This document shows positions 1 through 11,849 of a DNA stretch of 64,000 nucleotides, piece after piece. The DNA is taken from the NCBI RefSeq assembly GCF_000247695.1, contig NW_004624748.1:9748482-9812481 (forward strand). The letters are read 5' to 3'. The stretch's first letter is position 1; the number at the start of each line of letters is the position of its first letter. A program made the position numbers and the translations under genes. This DNA comes from Heterocephalus glaber. Its lineage: Eukaryota > Chordata > Mammalia > Rodentia > Bathyergidae. The notes below the pieces were generated by a model. The model was not told the DNA's origin. It made no database searches and saw only the letters and a list, made by a program, of their open reading frames with translations.

Positions 1-125
1 AAAAAAATAAGAACCAAGATATTCATGTAAAGGTACAAGATCCCAATGATGAATGTAACTGTATTTTATACCGAAAATGTACCAATAAACTTATTGGAAA
101 AAAAATTAAGAAAAAAAAAAATTAT

Positions 126-210
126 GGGCCTGGGGGCGTAGCTTACTGGCAGTGTTTGCATAGCATGTGTGTGAGGTCCTAGGTTCAATCCCCAGCACCA
201 CCAAAAACAA
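126..210 (+). mobile_element. older ID-like SINE
   Basis: tRNA-derived body: diverged A box, B box GGTTCAATCCC and an A-rich tail. Diverged from the young subfamily. Confidence 0.8.
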
Positions 211-604
211 TTGCCAAAGCATCCCCACCACGAAACGTCTAAATATATACTAAAAAAAGAACAATTACAGCACCAGCATCTCATATCTGATAAGTACATT
301 AAATGTACTAGCTCCAGTTAGATTTAAAAAAGAAACATACCATTACTATTAAGTATTAGAATTACCTCTCCTACCATATTCATCCCAACCACACTTAGGC
401 TGCCATTATTAATTTCTTTATTCTAACTTCTTAGGTATCTATTTTACCTTCCTTGTTAAATTTACAGTTTGGGGGAGGAATGTATGTAATCTGTATCTTA
501 TATCTAATTCTTTATAGAGTTCAGAATACACTTAATTGTATTATGAATATCTCTAAAATGAGAGGACCAAAAAAAACTCCCATTACTGAATTTGCCCCCT
601 GCCT

Positions 605-750
605 TTTCTTTTGGAGACAGGGTCTCGCTATGCAGTTAAGGCTCGGCTCAAACTCACTATATAGCCCAGGCTGGTTTCGAACTCACAGCAATCCTCCTGC
701 CTCAGCCTCCCAAGCGCTGGGATTACAGGCATGTACCACCAAGCCTGGCC
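605..750 (-). mobile_element. B1 SINE
   Basis: Reverse-strand 7SL-derived B1: GAGACAGGGTCTCGCTATGC at one end, GCTGGGATTACAGGCATGTA towards the other. It carries the internal duplication typical of rodent B1. Confidence 0.88.
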
Positions 751-1109
751 CTTTGTTCTTCTGACTAGGTTTCTTTTCTTCTGGCAGATCTCTAACAACT
801 CATCTTCATCATTCCAGCACCTTCCTTGCTCCATCTTTTCCCTTCACATCATCTGCTTACCAGCCACCTTCTACCACCAATAAAAATCCTTATTTTCAAA
901 CGGATCTCACATTTCTACATCTCTCAATAGACTTGTCCGAGGTAAGTAAAATCATGAAAAGATGGGGTAGTTGCCTAGAGGATGAAGGGAAAGCTTTTCT
1001 GGGGAGGTGATGGCCTTGCTAGGATAGGAGACTGCTGTGCAAAGGGGGATAGGGATAAGGGGCAGAAAGGAGAACAGCAAATTACAGGAATAGTGAAGAA
1101 TCTTGAAAG

Positions 1110-1240
1110 TTCACAAAGACAGGGAGAAAGAGAAAGGGAAAACAAAAGACAGCAAGAAAGTGAGAGGGCAAGTGAGAGGGCAAGTGAGAGGAAAAGAGGA
1201 AGAGAGCAAGAGAAAGAAGGACAGGGGGAGAAGATAAACG
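1110..1240 (+). repeat. purine-rich (GA) low-complexity tract
   Basis: About 130 bases of almost pure A/G with short tandem AAGTGAGAGGGC units. Long open frames here come from base composition, not coding. Confidence 0.85.
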
Positions 1241-1360
1241 AGATTAAAGTCAGGCTAAAGAAGTCTTGCATGCAAGCTGTTATATTAGGAGTAAATTTTA
1301 AACAAGAGGAAGTAAAGGAAAGGATCCCCTCCTCCTCCTCCTCCTTTTTTTTTATTTCCT

Positions 1361-1434
1361 TGCAGTACTGGGATGGAATCCAGGACCTCCCAAATGTGAG
1401 GCATGTGTTTACCACTCAGCTATATCCCCAGCCT
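1361..1434 (-). mobile_element. older ID-like SINE
   Basis: Reverse-strand ID body (GGGATGGAATCCAGGACC ... CCACTCAGCTATATCCCC) preceded by a CCT/T-rich run at 1327-1353. Confidence 0.8.
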
Positions 1435-2204
1435 CAGGAACAGGTTAATTTTAAAATGAAAGTTCATTTTGACAGCAATAAGAATAAGCCAGGATAGACA
1501 GAGACAGGTATCATGGAGAATAATAAACAAGGAGGAAGATGAGCTGCTTAGTACTAGGGGGTGAAAGGGAATAACAGTATGTGAATGCAGTAAGCAGACA
1601 TGTGGCACCGATTTCCTGAGGTTTCTGGAGACTAACACCATTCTGGCTAGGTGTTGGGTACTGCTGGGGAAACCAAGATCCAAAAGCTACAACTGTGAGG
1701 AGGAGCAGGAGAGACAAACTAACCCCTGAAAGGAAGAGCCTCGGGAACTGCTAGGATTCCTCACACTTGGGATTACGGGAATTTGTCACCTTGTTCTCTA
1801 ATCCTTAGTCTCCCTTCTTTGCATAGCAAACTCCAACTTGAGCCATCACCTCCCCAGAAAAGCCTTTCCTCACTCCCAGGCAACTGCCCCCTTTTCTTAT
1901 GTGTTTTACTCATCTCTTCATTACAGCTGTCACCAGAGGATTCAGTATTCCCAAAGTCACCTAAAAAGTGAGCACAAACACCGTGCTGAAGAAGGAAAAC
2001 TGATCCAGTGTGTTACTCAATGACGTTCCATTTAATACATTCAGTGCCTATTACCTGTCAGGCGCTACAGGGTAGTGCTGCTGATCTACAGTTTCTTCAA
2101 AGTTAGTCAGCAAAAAACCGTCAGAGGAATAGTTTGTGAAAGCAGACGAAGGCAAAAGTATTAGAGAGGAAACCAAGCAAGAGTTTTGTGATAAATGGGT
2201 TTTT

Positions 2205-2305
2205 AGGGTTTTACTGAGGTATAAAATCAACTACAGATGTTTATAGTGTACAATTTTATAAGTTTTCACATTCATATATACCTATGAAATCATGTTTTAG
2301 ATAAC
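2205..2305 (+). mobile_element. ancient LINE-1 fragment
   Basis: TTTTACTGAGGTATAAAATC and TATAGTGTACAATTTTATAA match a segment common in old mammalian L1 copies. Identified from memory, so the family is tentative. Confidence 0.5.
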
Positions 2306-2393
2306 TTGTAGCTTTACAATCCAAGTTCCTTACTGCTGAATTTTGTCTTCTCTGTAGAAAAGTCAATAAGCTGAAGCTGAATATATATTTTAA

Positions 2394-2582
2394 GTCAGCT
2401 GTGGTAGCATATGTCAGTATTCCCAGCACTCAGGGAAACTGAGGCAGGAGAATCACAAATTCAAGCCCAGCCCGGGCAAGTTAGCGACCAAGTGAGACCC
2501 TGCTTCAAAAATAAAAAAATGTAACAGGGTTAAGGGTGTAACAAAAGCACTGAGTTCAATTCCCCATACCACTCAAAAAACA
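2394..2582 (+). mobile_element. B1-ID composite SINE
   Basis: Left half is B1 (CAGCACTCAGGGAAACTGAG). Right half, after an A-rich linker, is a degraded ID body with B box GAGTTCAATTCCCC and A-rich tail. Confidence 0.8.
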
Positions 2583-2889
2583 AAACAAAAAATTTACTAT
2601 CTCATATTGATCTCAGAAATTGTTTCATATTTTTAATTAAATACTTTTTAATTGTCACTATACATTTGCAGAAAATAAATACAATTATATGCCTCAATAA
2701 TGAGAGGCAACTGAAAAATGATAGTCTGGGAATAGTACAAACATACCAAAGCAGCTTTCCTATATCCTAGCTATACTGTATTTATTAAAGGAAAAGCATT
2801 TATAATAATAAAAACACAAACATACCAAAAATTTATCAACAATGCTCAACCCTCTGAAAGAAACATTATTCTGAAAAGAAATAAAGGCT

Positions 2890-3228
2890 TGAATAAACAC
2901 AGAGATGGCTGTGTTTCTAAGTGGTGGGACCTAGCTGGAGGAAGTGAGTCACTAGAGATGTGCCCTTGAAGGGTGGATCTTGTCCCTGACCCCTTCCCCT
3001 CTGGGTCTCTTCCCTCCCTCTGCTTCCTGGTTGCTATGAGGTGAGCAGCTTCCCTCACCATGTCTTTTTCTCATGATGTTTCTGCCTTGCCACAGGCCTA
3101 GAAGCAACAAAGCCAAGTGATAATGGACTGAAACCTCTCAAATTGTGAGCCAAAATAAATCTTTATTCCTTTAAGTTGATTATCTCAGGTATTTATTGAT
3201 TGGAACAAAAACCCATCTCACACAAGAC
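2890..3228 (+). mobile_element. MaLR-type LTR fragment
   Basis: Contains GGTGGGACCTAGCTGGAGG, TGCTATGAGGTGAGCAGC and AAACCTCTCAAATTGTGAGC followed by CAAAATAAATCTTTATTCC, the pattern of non-autonomous MaLR LTRs. The AATAAA near the right end is the expected LTR polyadenylation signal. The 5' part is missing. Confidence 0.7.
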
Positions 3229-3352
3229 CAAAAAGATAAGAAAAATTAAGAAAAAGGTTTAAAGAGAAGAGTACTGGGGATCCTAATATTCTAGGGATTA
3301 TATGTTCTAGACATTAAAATATCTTAAATCTCAAATTTATTTTTGGTTAGAA

Positions 3353-3524
3353 GCTGGGTGTCGTGGCTCATGGCTGTAATCCCAGCACTCAGGAGGTTGA
3401 GGCAGGATTGCTGCAAGTTTGAGGCCAGCCTGGGCCTACATAGTGAGTTTAAGGCCAGCCTGAACTATACGACTACATGGTGGGACCTTGTCTCAAAACA
3501 CCTAAATAAAGAGATAAATAAATG
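3353..3524 (+). mobile_element. B1 SINE with duplicated core
   Basis: GCTGGGTGTCGTGGCTCATG start, CCCAGCACTCAGGAGGTTGA core, two AGGCCAGCCTG units, and an AAATAAA-type tail. Confidence 0.9.
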
Positions 3525-3606
3525 AATAATTTTGCTTAGGCAATACAGTCACTTGGTATAGAATTTGGAAGGAACAAAAGGATTCATGATTAAAAACAAG
3601 TCTCAA

Positions 3607-3696
3607 GGGCTGGAGATTTAGCTCAGTGGTTCTGGCACCTGCCTTGCAAGCGCAAGGTCCCGAGTTTGATCCTGGTACAAAAAAAAAAAAAAAAAA
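3607..3696 (+). mobile_element. young ID SINE
   Basis: GGGCTGGAGATTTAGCTCAG (A box), CCCGAGTTTGATCC (B box) and an A18 tail. It forms a close inverted pair with the next SINE. Confidence 0.95.
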
Positions 3697-3725
3697 GTCT
3701 CCTCTAGCCACCCAGAATCCTCTCT

Positions 3726-3820
3726 CTCTCTCTTTTTTTTTTTTTTGGTACCGGGGATCGAACTCGGGTCCTTGCGCTTGCACAGGAGGTGACAAAACCA
3801 CTGAGTTAAATCCCCGGCCC
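3726..3820 (-). mobile_element. young ID SINE, inverted
   Basis: Reverse-strand ID with T-tail grading into (CT)n. Target-site duplication CAGAATCCTCTCT at 3713-3725 and 3821-3833. Confidence 0.95.
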
Positions 3821-4018
3821 CAGAATCCTCTCTTGAAGGCAACCGAACAAAACTTCTGGTACACAGCATACTTCACATATGTTCTATAACATTTCATTTT
3901 TCTTGAGTAGAAATGCTTCACCTTTACTGTAGCAAAGATGTGTTTTTGTGTTTGGATGACAGCCTGTCATAGGCCAATGTTATTTTATAAGAAAGATCAA
4001 CTGTTGGTGGGGTATTTT

Positions 4019-4109
4019 TATTTTTTATTTTTTTGGTACCGGGGATGGAACTCAGGACCTTGCGCTTGCAAGGCAGGTGCAGGGACCACTGAGCAAAATC
4101 CCTAGCCCA
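4019..4109 (-). mobile_element. young ID SINE
   Basis: Reverse strand. Target-site duplication GGGGTATTTT at 4009-4018 and 4110-4119. Confidence 0.94.
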
Positions 4110-4144
4110 GGGGTATTTTAAACTATAGACTTTTGAGATCTAAC

Positions 4145-4335
4145 CATGCACTGCTTAACAGTGGGACACATTCTAAAAAGTACATTGTTAGGTGACTTCA
4201 TAGTTGTATGAACATCAGAGTGTATATACTATACAAACTAAGACAGCTACAATGTCATTAGGTGATATAATCTTACGGGATCACCATTGTATATGTGGTC
4301 CCTTCTTGCCAGAACATTATTATGTGGTACATCAT
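4145..4335. mobile_element. possible DNA-transposon remnant
   Basis: TGCTTAACAGTGGGACACAT, TTGTTAGGTGACTTCAT and a right-hand part (CTTACGGGATCACCATTGTA) resemble the two ends of an old, internally deleted mammalian DNA transposon. Family not named; recognition from memory. Confidence 0.45.
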
Positions 4336-5310
4336 TGTAGTTTAGACATGTCAGCCTAGTATTTCTCAAAACATCCTCTGAGGACTATCTATATCAGAAT
4401 TACTAGATTGCCTGTAAACAATCTGTATTTCTAGTTCCAACTCAGAACTCCTGAGTCTATAAATCTGGGAGCTTAGTTTTAGAATTTACTTTTTAAACAA
4501 AATCCCCAGATAATTTGTATATCCACACAAAAATCTGAGAAAGACCGGGCACTATGTAGGCCCCATAAACAGAAATCCTGTGTTTCTTATGCCCTGTAGG
4601 CACAATGTCTGACAATGCTGGACAAAGGTGTCCCTCAATATATATTGGAAGTTCAATGAATGTACACTGGGAATTGACTACAAAAAACCTTGACGTGTTG
4701 TCAACACTCAATAATGATTTTGAAATCGTATGCTTCATTGATGACAGAGATTTGAATAAAGAGCAAAGAAACAAGCTTTGGCAATTAACAGCTTAATAGA
4801 GCTCATTTACTTACATGATTCAGTTTCAAGCAAAATACTCAGAAAGATATTAGGAAATTTAATTAGTGGTACTTTATTATATATCTGAGTTTGAGATAAA
4901 TGGCACAAATATATCTATCATGTCAAAGTGGCCCAAAGGAGATATTCTACATATTTTCTCTTTTGTGATTTATTATATACAATGACATATGCTCCAACTA
5001 GAAACATGAAGAGGGGAAAAAAAAAGGAGGTGTCTCAGCAGCAACCAAAACAGATGTCACAAGGCCAAAAATGACAGCTCTGGGCACTCGACTCATAGGC
5101 AAGCCCATCAGACCTTCATCTAGAGTTTATTCAGTCTTATTTTACACACACTATTCATTCTAATGGAATTTTAAAGCTGAACTTTGAGCTCACAGGAAAT
5201 TAAAAACACTAAATCATGAAAAAGATAGGGACTGCAACAGATAGTAACACAATCAGTATGCCAAAATGACAGCTGATAGGAGGACTGAAGAACTATATAA
5301 AACAAGCAAA

Positions 5311-5423
5311 CTGGGGATGTAGTTCAGTGGCACTGCACCTGCCTGGCAAGCACAAGGTCCTGGGTTTGATCCCTGGTTCTGCAAAACAAACAAACAAAAC
5401 ACAACAAAAAACAAAAACAAAAA
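5311..5423 (+). mobile_element. ID SINE
   Basis: CTGGGGATGTAGTTCAGTGG body and a long CAAACAAAAC-type tail. Target-site duplication AACAAGCAAACT at about 5301-5312 and 5424-5435. Confidence 0.93.
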
Positions 5424-6651
5424 AACAAGCAAACTAACTTACAAACCATAATACTCTGTGGTCCATCCTGTGAAGGGTTATAACTCTATTCATCTTGACA
5501 GTATTTAAAGGCATCTACCACATAATTAAAAAATAGATGTTCATATAAAAAACCTAAGTTAAAGAGAAAGCTAAATTATGTCATCAATAAACTCCACATA
5601 TGAGGTATGGATATAGGTATAAAATATAGTATTGTTTAGAAAGATTTTTATTCATTAATCAGACTTTTTTTTTACAGTTACAAACTTTTGAAAGAGTTTA
5701 ATAACAACTATTTGGAAAACTCAACTAACAGAAATAACTTATTCCTCTGAAGTTCCAGAAAGGAAAATATTACTATACTAAACCAACAAAAATTATTTTC
5801 AAAATTATGTCACTGAAACAAAGTCAATTATTTGTTAACATGGTTAGCAATAGTTATTTTATGTATTTTACATATTTGAACAAATGTATTACCACATACT
5901 ATCATTTATTCACCATTTAGAGCTCCCAGGGATATCTGGGAAAGTCACAGCACTGTATTCCATGAATTACTTTCATCTTATAGGGTAATGTTTTTATGAA
6001 AAAGGAGTATCTAAAGTTTGCATTACAAAAAACAGAGCTACTGAAATGCACTAATGATAACACAAAGAGAAGTATAAACTGCTAGTAATTTAAGAAGCTA
6101 CAATAAAACACCATATGGCCTTTAATGTAATTATGAAGTAAGAATTGAAAATTCTGTGAACAACAGCATTTGTCTGTCACTACAACCACCTCCTCCAAAA
6201 ATGGTGTACGTATCAGACAGTACTGGTAAACAATAGATTTGTAAACTAATTTCCAGTATTTTTTGTTCACGTCAGCCTCATGAGAGGCACATGTGCACAC
6301 AAGTGTGTGCTTCTCCTGCTCAACTGCAACGTTTGGACTATGAAGAGCTAAAAGGTCTAGTCATGGTTTGTGAGGCACATTTAACTATACAGAATATTGC
6401 TTATCAAAATAATTATCTACAGGGAGCAACCAAAGTCAGGAAAAAAAATGCCTTATCTTTTCACTTCTGAGTGTTGGTAGGTACATAATAGGTGCTTACA
6501 GTTTATACAAATTTGTGAAGTTTTGGCTCTGAAATCTTTGATATTTTGGGATACAATATTGATTTTGAGAGGAAATTCTGTTCATCATATAGTTTTAACT
6601 TTAGTTTCAACTGGTAATAATGACATCTTTAATTCTTTGTCAAAACTATGT

Positions 6652-7005
6652 GTGCTAGTCAGTTTTCTGTTACTATAAAAATACCTGAGATAATTAATTT
6701 ATAAAGAGGAAAGGGTTATTAGGGTTCATAGTTTTAGAGGTTTCAGTCCATGGGTGGTTGGCCCCAATGTTTTTGGGACTGTGATGAGGCAGCATTTCAT
6801 GGTGGGGAGTGTGGGGAGTAAAAGTGCCTACCTCATGGCTGGGACAGAGAAAAGAGGAAGTAGGGGCTGAGTCCCATTATGCCTTTTGAAGGCATAATCC
6901 CAAGGATCTAAGATCTTCCACAAGGTCCTATCTCTTAATTTCTATCACCCTTCAATACTGCCATATAGGCCTTTGGGGGACATTTAAGATCCAAACTATA
7001 GCACT
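6652..7005 (-). mobile_element. MaLR-type LTR, near full length, reverse
   Basis: TGTGCTAGTCAGTTTTCTGT start, AGGTTTCAGTCCATGGGTGG and a GGGGGACATTTAAGATCC end: the reverse complement of the LTR type seen at 2890-3228 and 8466-8810. Confidence 0.72.
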
Positions 7006-7094
7006 CTAGCACGTGTATGTATCCTATAACATGGCATACCAAAGATATGCTACTTTAAAAAGGATTTCTTTCATTAGATTAAAGTTAATATAAT

Positions 7095-7272
7095 CTGTGT
7101 ATGATGGTGCACATTTGTAATGCTAGCTACTTGGGAGGCTGAAGCAGGAGGAATGCAAGTTTGAGGACAGCCTAGCAATTTAGCAAGACCCTATCTCAAA
7201 ATAAAATACAAATAAGAGTTGGGGACATAGCTCAGTGCTTGCTAGGTTCAATCCTTGGTCACACACACACAT
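7095..7272 (+). mobile_element. B1-ID composite SINE with CA tail
   Basis: B1 half (CTACTTGGGAGGCTGAAGC), A-rich linker, then an ID half (GTTGGGGACATAGCTCAGTG) ending in (CA)6. Confidence 0.82.
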
Positions 7273-7387
7273 AGCTGTGTTAAATGTTATGAAAACTCAA
7301 CAACAAAAATGATTAGAATTTTAAAAAAGAAGACCCTCTTAACTTTAGATAAATCTCCAAAATCAAAGAGGCTAGATGATTATAATA

Positions 7388-7925
7388 AACACTCATTCAT
7401 TCAACAAATATTTATTGAGCACTATTGTATGCCAGGTACTATGTTAGGTGATGTGGATATACATAGTCAATAATTAATAAATAAAGATAGTTCTATAAAG
7501 TACTAAGTGTTAAGAATACAATAATAGCACAGTAAGTTAAAGTGGAAACAAGGCTATGCTATTTCTTCTAGAAATGGTCAGGGAATTTCTGAGAGGAGCC
7601 ACATGAACTGAGAACTAAAGGAGGGAAAGGAAGTTGCCACTTTAAGATCTGGTGAAAGGATTGCGCTTAGGCAGAAAGAAGACCTGAGGTGGGACTGTTC
7701 TTGTTCTTAATGGACCAAAGGTGGCCATGTTAGCTGCTGCCCAGTGAATGAGAAAGGAGCATGGTAGAAGCAGAGGCTGAAGAAGCTTCAGGTTCAGGTC
7801 ACAGAGACTCCAAGGCAGATCATGCCAAATCCTGCAAAGTTTAACTGCAATGAGCAGGGAAGTGGTATGATCAGATCTACATTACTCACTCTGACTGACC
7901 TATGAAGAATGGCCTATATGGGGCA
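7388..7925 (+). mobile_element. ancient mammalian interspersed repeat (L2/L3-like, family uncertain)
   Basis: Starts CATTCATTCAACAAATATTT then GAGCACTATTGTATGCCAGG, and can be followed through CAGATCATGCCAAATCC and GTGGTATGATCAGATCTAC. I recognise the pattern as an old dispersed repeat but cannot name the family securely. Confidence 0.5.
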
Positions 7926-8465
7926 AGCCAGGGAGCGACCCACTAGTTAGGGCCAGCCTCATGGTCAGGTGCCCTATGCAGTCACACTGGCCATCCATGG
8001 AGACTGCCCCATGGCTTGCTTTAATGCACTGTTGGCACCATTTTGAAATTCTTAATAATTTGTGAGCAAGGGGCCCCACATTTTCACTAAGTTCTGTAAA
8101 TTATGTAGTTATTCTTAAATATTCTATATTCAGGAACAAAAATGAAAGCTTAACCTAGTGTTGTAGCGTTAAACCTTGTGTTGTAGGATTCAGAGTGTAT
8201 TGTGTTGATCCAGCTCACAAGACTTGTCAAGAGACTAGATATGTCTTGCAATGAAAAGAGAAACATGAATAACTCTCAGTTTTTTACTAGACTCACTGAG
8301 TGAAAATGGTGAAGATGAGGAGGCATGGTAAGAGGCAGGGTATTAAGAGGTGGGGTGGTCAATAACCAAGAATTCACCTTTAAGCATGTTAAGAAGCATA
8401 TGAGACATCCAAGTGGTACTATTAAGGATAATGTTGCATAAATGAATATGAGACTCAGGAGCAAG

Positions 8466-8810
8466 TTATAGTTTATATCTATAAGTCCCCCAAGGGCCTC
8501 GTGTACTCATAGGTGGGGCTTTTGGAAAGTGATTTGATTATGCGGTCTTATAGCTAGTTGACTTGTGTTAGCAGATAGGTCTGGTCAGAAAAGGCAAGTC
8601 ACTGGGGGGTGTGGACTGAAAAGGTTTATCTGCCTCCCTGACTCCTACCCTCACTCTCTGCTTCTGGTCCGTCCGGCCCCTCTGTGATGCGTTCTGCCTT
8701 AGAGCCAGTGGATTATTGGCTGAAATATAAACCAAAATAAACCTCTCCTCTTTTAAGCTGTAGGTGTCAGATATTTTGTCCCAGCAATGAGTGAAGTGAC
8801 TAAGAACAAA
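8466..8810 (+). mobile_element. MaLR-type LTR
   Basis: GTTATAGTTTATATCTATAA and CCCCCAAGGGCCTCGTG at the 5' end, ACCAAAATAAACCTCTCC and GGTGTCAGATATTTTGTC at the 3' end: same LTR type as at 2890 and 6652. Confidence 0.7.
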
Positions 8811-9644
8811 GTCTAGGCTGGAGATACAAATTTTGGAGTTGCCACACATATACATTCATACATATCTATGTATCTATTACTTGGCAAGAATCACTTAGCA
8901 AGACAACATAGTGGGAAACAGTTCTGGAGATTACTAGGTACCTACAAAGAAGACTAAGGCCAGCAATCAAAAGAGAACATGTCAAGGACAGAGCCCCAGG
9001 AGACCTAGAAACCTCTCTTAGAGTAATAATACAGTGGTTCTTACTAGATGAAGCCTGGCCTGTTCAGTGTAGCATTGAAATACTCTGAATTAGCCCAATA
9101 TACTGGCCAGTTTTGTGCACTATCCTTTATCTGTATCCTTTTCTACTTTACCAGGATGTCTATTCAGTTTCCTAAATACTCCTACTGCTTTATCCCTAAC
9201 TATACTGTGTCATTCCCGCCTGGACTCTCTCACTCCTCTCTTTATTCAAAGCCTACAATTCTTTCTTTGACTTCATCGTATTAATGTTTTCCAATATTTA
9301 GTAGTTACTAGTTACTGTCTATGCCAACCTCTTATACAGCATAAAATACATTAAACTTTTAATTACATTAAATTAATATGGTCCATTTTCCATAAAAAAG
9401 GTAAGCTCCGGTTGCTTTTTAATGTTACACTGCTTGGTATACATTAGATGTGCAGTAAATATCTATTCAATGGATGAGTGAAAAATAACACTTGGAAGTT
9501 TATGAGGTATGGGGAAGTTAACAGAAGTAGATAAATCACCTTAGCACACAACAGCTTAAAAAGGAAAGGCTCACTACGACCAAAGCCCTTGGCAGCCTGT
9601 ATGACACAAAGGCATAAACCCAAACCTCACAGCTTTTATTTCTT

Positions 9645-9770
9645 CTTTTACTCAAGAAATATTTATTGTACACCTACTAGGTGCCAAGTACTCTTCTAAA
9701 GACCACAAAAACTAGAGGAGCACCCATGAATGAAGTACACAGAAAAGTACTGTCCTTGTGGAGTTGAGTA
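9645..9770 (+). mobile_element. ancient repeat, same family as 7388-7925
   Basis: CAAGAAATATTTATTGTACA then CCTACTAGGTGCCAAGTACT followed by TGTCCTTGTGGAGTTG. Confidence 0.45.
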
Positions 9771-10104
9771 CTAACATTCACTGGTTTATTTTGTTTTGTA
9801 TAAGCTTCCTGAGCCCTCATCACCCTTTCCCATTTTTTATGACAAATCTACTATTTTTTAGTTTGAAAAGTTTGTTTGATTATTAATTTCATCCTTCAGG
9901 TTTTCCTCAAGTCTATAACATGTTACAAGAAAAGGATTTTAGACATTCTGAGGCCTTTAAAGTCATAAAAAAGTGCATGGGATATGACAATTGTAGTATC
10001 TGGGTACATTACAGAGAAGCAGATCTCTGAAATGGCATATATATTAATTCAGCAAAACTACCCAAAGCACTCCAGATTTCACACAAACTTCATAAAGAAA
10101 AATA

Positions 10105-10202
10105 ATACCTTGGGAGGCTGAGACAGGAGGATTATAAATTTCAGCCCAGCCTGGCCAAGTTAGCAACTTAGTGAAGCCCTGTCTCTAAATAAAAAATTTT
10201 AA
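10105..10202 (+). mobile_element. B1 SINE fragment
   Basis: CTTGGGAGGCTGAGACAGGA and CCCAGCCTGGCCAAGTTAGC with a degraded A-rich end; 5' part missing. Confidence 0.75.
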
Positions 10203-10224
10203 AATGTTTCTAATAGCTTATGGG

Positions 10225-10441
10225 GGGGGCGGTGTTGGGAGCTTGGGTGCACCTATAATTCAAGCATTCTGGGAGGCTGAGGCAAGAGGACTGCAAGTCC
10301 TCCTTGAGAGTGTAGCCTGGGTAACTTAGCAACTCAGTAAGACTCTGTCTCAAAATAAAAAAAAATTTTTTAAAGGGCTGCAGCTATAGCTCAGTGTGAA
10401 GGTTCTATGTTCAATTTCCAGTACTGCAACAAACAAACAAA
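10225..10441 (+). mobile_element. B1-ID composite SINE
   Basis: B1 half (TCTGGGAGGCTGAGGCAAGA), A-rich linker, ID half (GGGCTGCAGCTATAGCTCAG), CAAACAAA tail. Confidence 0.85.
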
Positions 10442-10724
10442 CCAAAATCAACCAACCAAAAAACTGCATAGATATATAAAATGATACCATGCTCAGTGTT
10501 CTGTCTCTCTTCTACAGATATACCTTTGGAATTCAATTAAGTCATGATATCAAAGTTTACTTTTAAATTTCAGGATCAGAAATTAGATGAAACTTCCAAA
10601 CTGAAACAACAAAACAGTTAACTATCTTACGTACATTCTATAAATATTACTATATTTATTTCATAATGTAACAAAACCATGGTACTACTATAGACAGCTT
10701 AGTTAAAATACTACAGGCAGTCAG

Positions 10725-11310
10725 ACAGGGCTGGGCCCCTGAGAGAGTCCATGCAGAAAATAAGAACAACTGTGGCTGGACGGCCATTCCTTGAATGTCA
10801 GGCTTCAAGACCAGGAGAAATGACTACACCTTCATACTTCCCCTAGGGATGAACAGCAGTGACTGATGTTCTAAACAGGCATCGATCACCTTGGGTGGGG
10901 ACCAAAACCTCCCTAGCCCATTCCTTCCCAGAAAATTCTTCTTCAATCCTTCATTTAATCAATATTACCTAAGCAACTGTACTCATAATCTTATTGGTTG
11001 ACCACAGTTTTGTCCCACCTCACATCCACCTTGTGACTTTCTATTGGATCAATAATGCCTAAGAGACCATATCTGTAATCTTATTAGTTGACTACAGTTT
11101 TGTCCTACCTTATATACCTGCCTCACCTCATGGTTTTGCTCTATAAAACTCCCTTGAGAAGTGGTGTCCCCAGGCAACCTACTTTCTGGGTCCCCTTCTG
11201 TTTCTCTTAGACAGAAGCTATCTTTCAATAAATATTTCCTACTCTTTAGCCTCCATTGTTCCAGAATCATTCTTTGATTTTAGAGCACACAAACTCGGCG
11301 TATTACGTAT
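10725..11310 (+). mobile_element. solo retroviral-type LTR (ERV1-like), U3 tandem repeat, TATA and poly(A) signal
   Basis: Organised like a retroviral LTR: a U3-like part with two ~90-bp tandem repeats (about 10955-11044 and 11045-11134, sharing ATAATCTTATTGGTTGACC-type sequence), a TATA box CTATAAAA near 11141, a GTCCCC-rich R-like part and AATAAA at 11227-11232. No gag/pol/env-like coding follows, so it appears to be a solo LTR. Exact ends and family are not determined. Confidence 0.6.
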
Positions 11311-11464
11311 CTAACAGGTTGAGAGTTATATTTCCCTTATATCATTTGGAGGTCCTATATCATACGCCCTATATCAGTACTCATGAGACTAGTTTAAGTT
11401 GTGGGGCTTTAGACTAAAGTTCTTTTAACATAAGAAAGGAAACAGACGGCACAAGCTCCCTTCT

Positions 11465-11560
11465 CTCTTCCTACTGATCACCCAGATTGGGTCCAAATTC
11501 CACCTTTGCCTTTTATAAATTATGAGCCTGGGTAAATCGCTTAACTTTCCTACTGTGGGG
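11465..11560 (+). mobile_element. MIR-like SINE fragment
   Basis: TTGGGTCCAAATTCCACCTT then TGAGCCTGGGTAAATCGC and TTAACTTTCC match the MIR core after the tRNA-like B box. Confidence 0.55.
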
Positions 11561-11849
11561 ACACAGAGCCCTGCAGGTAGGGACAAGATAGGATGAAGGT
11601 CTCATTGAGCCTTACTAAAAATTAATAGACAGCTTCTACCTCTGCAGCTAGACTCAAGCAATTACAAAGACAAAAGCAAAGAAACTGGATCTGGAAGGTC
11701 ATAGGTACCATGATTAACATAAGAATTGCATACTTCCTTTTACTTAATCCTTAAACCTAAACTACCTTTCCATAAGGTCCCCCACCCACACTCAAGGACC
11801 AGGATAAGTCATGGCCAAAAGAAATCCAAGGTTAGGATGAAAAACAAGC

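Noticed and set aside
975..1415. 146-codon minus-strand open frame rich in Leu and Ser
   Set aside because: It is the complement of the same low-complexity tract; the leucine/serine pattern follows from CT repeats, not a membrane protein.
982..1497. 171-codon plus-strand open frame rich in Arg, Glu and Ser
   Set aside because: It arises from the purine-rich low-complexity tract and an ID SINE; the composition is repetitive and there is no domain.
1735..1800. Possible B1 fragment (CTTGGGATTACGGGAATTTG)
   Set aside because: Similarity is short and diverged; not enough to call.
3502..3921. 139-codon minus-strand frame
   Set aside because: It reads through two inverted ID SINEs and their A/T tails; there is no coding signal.
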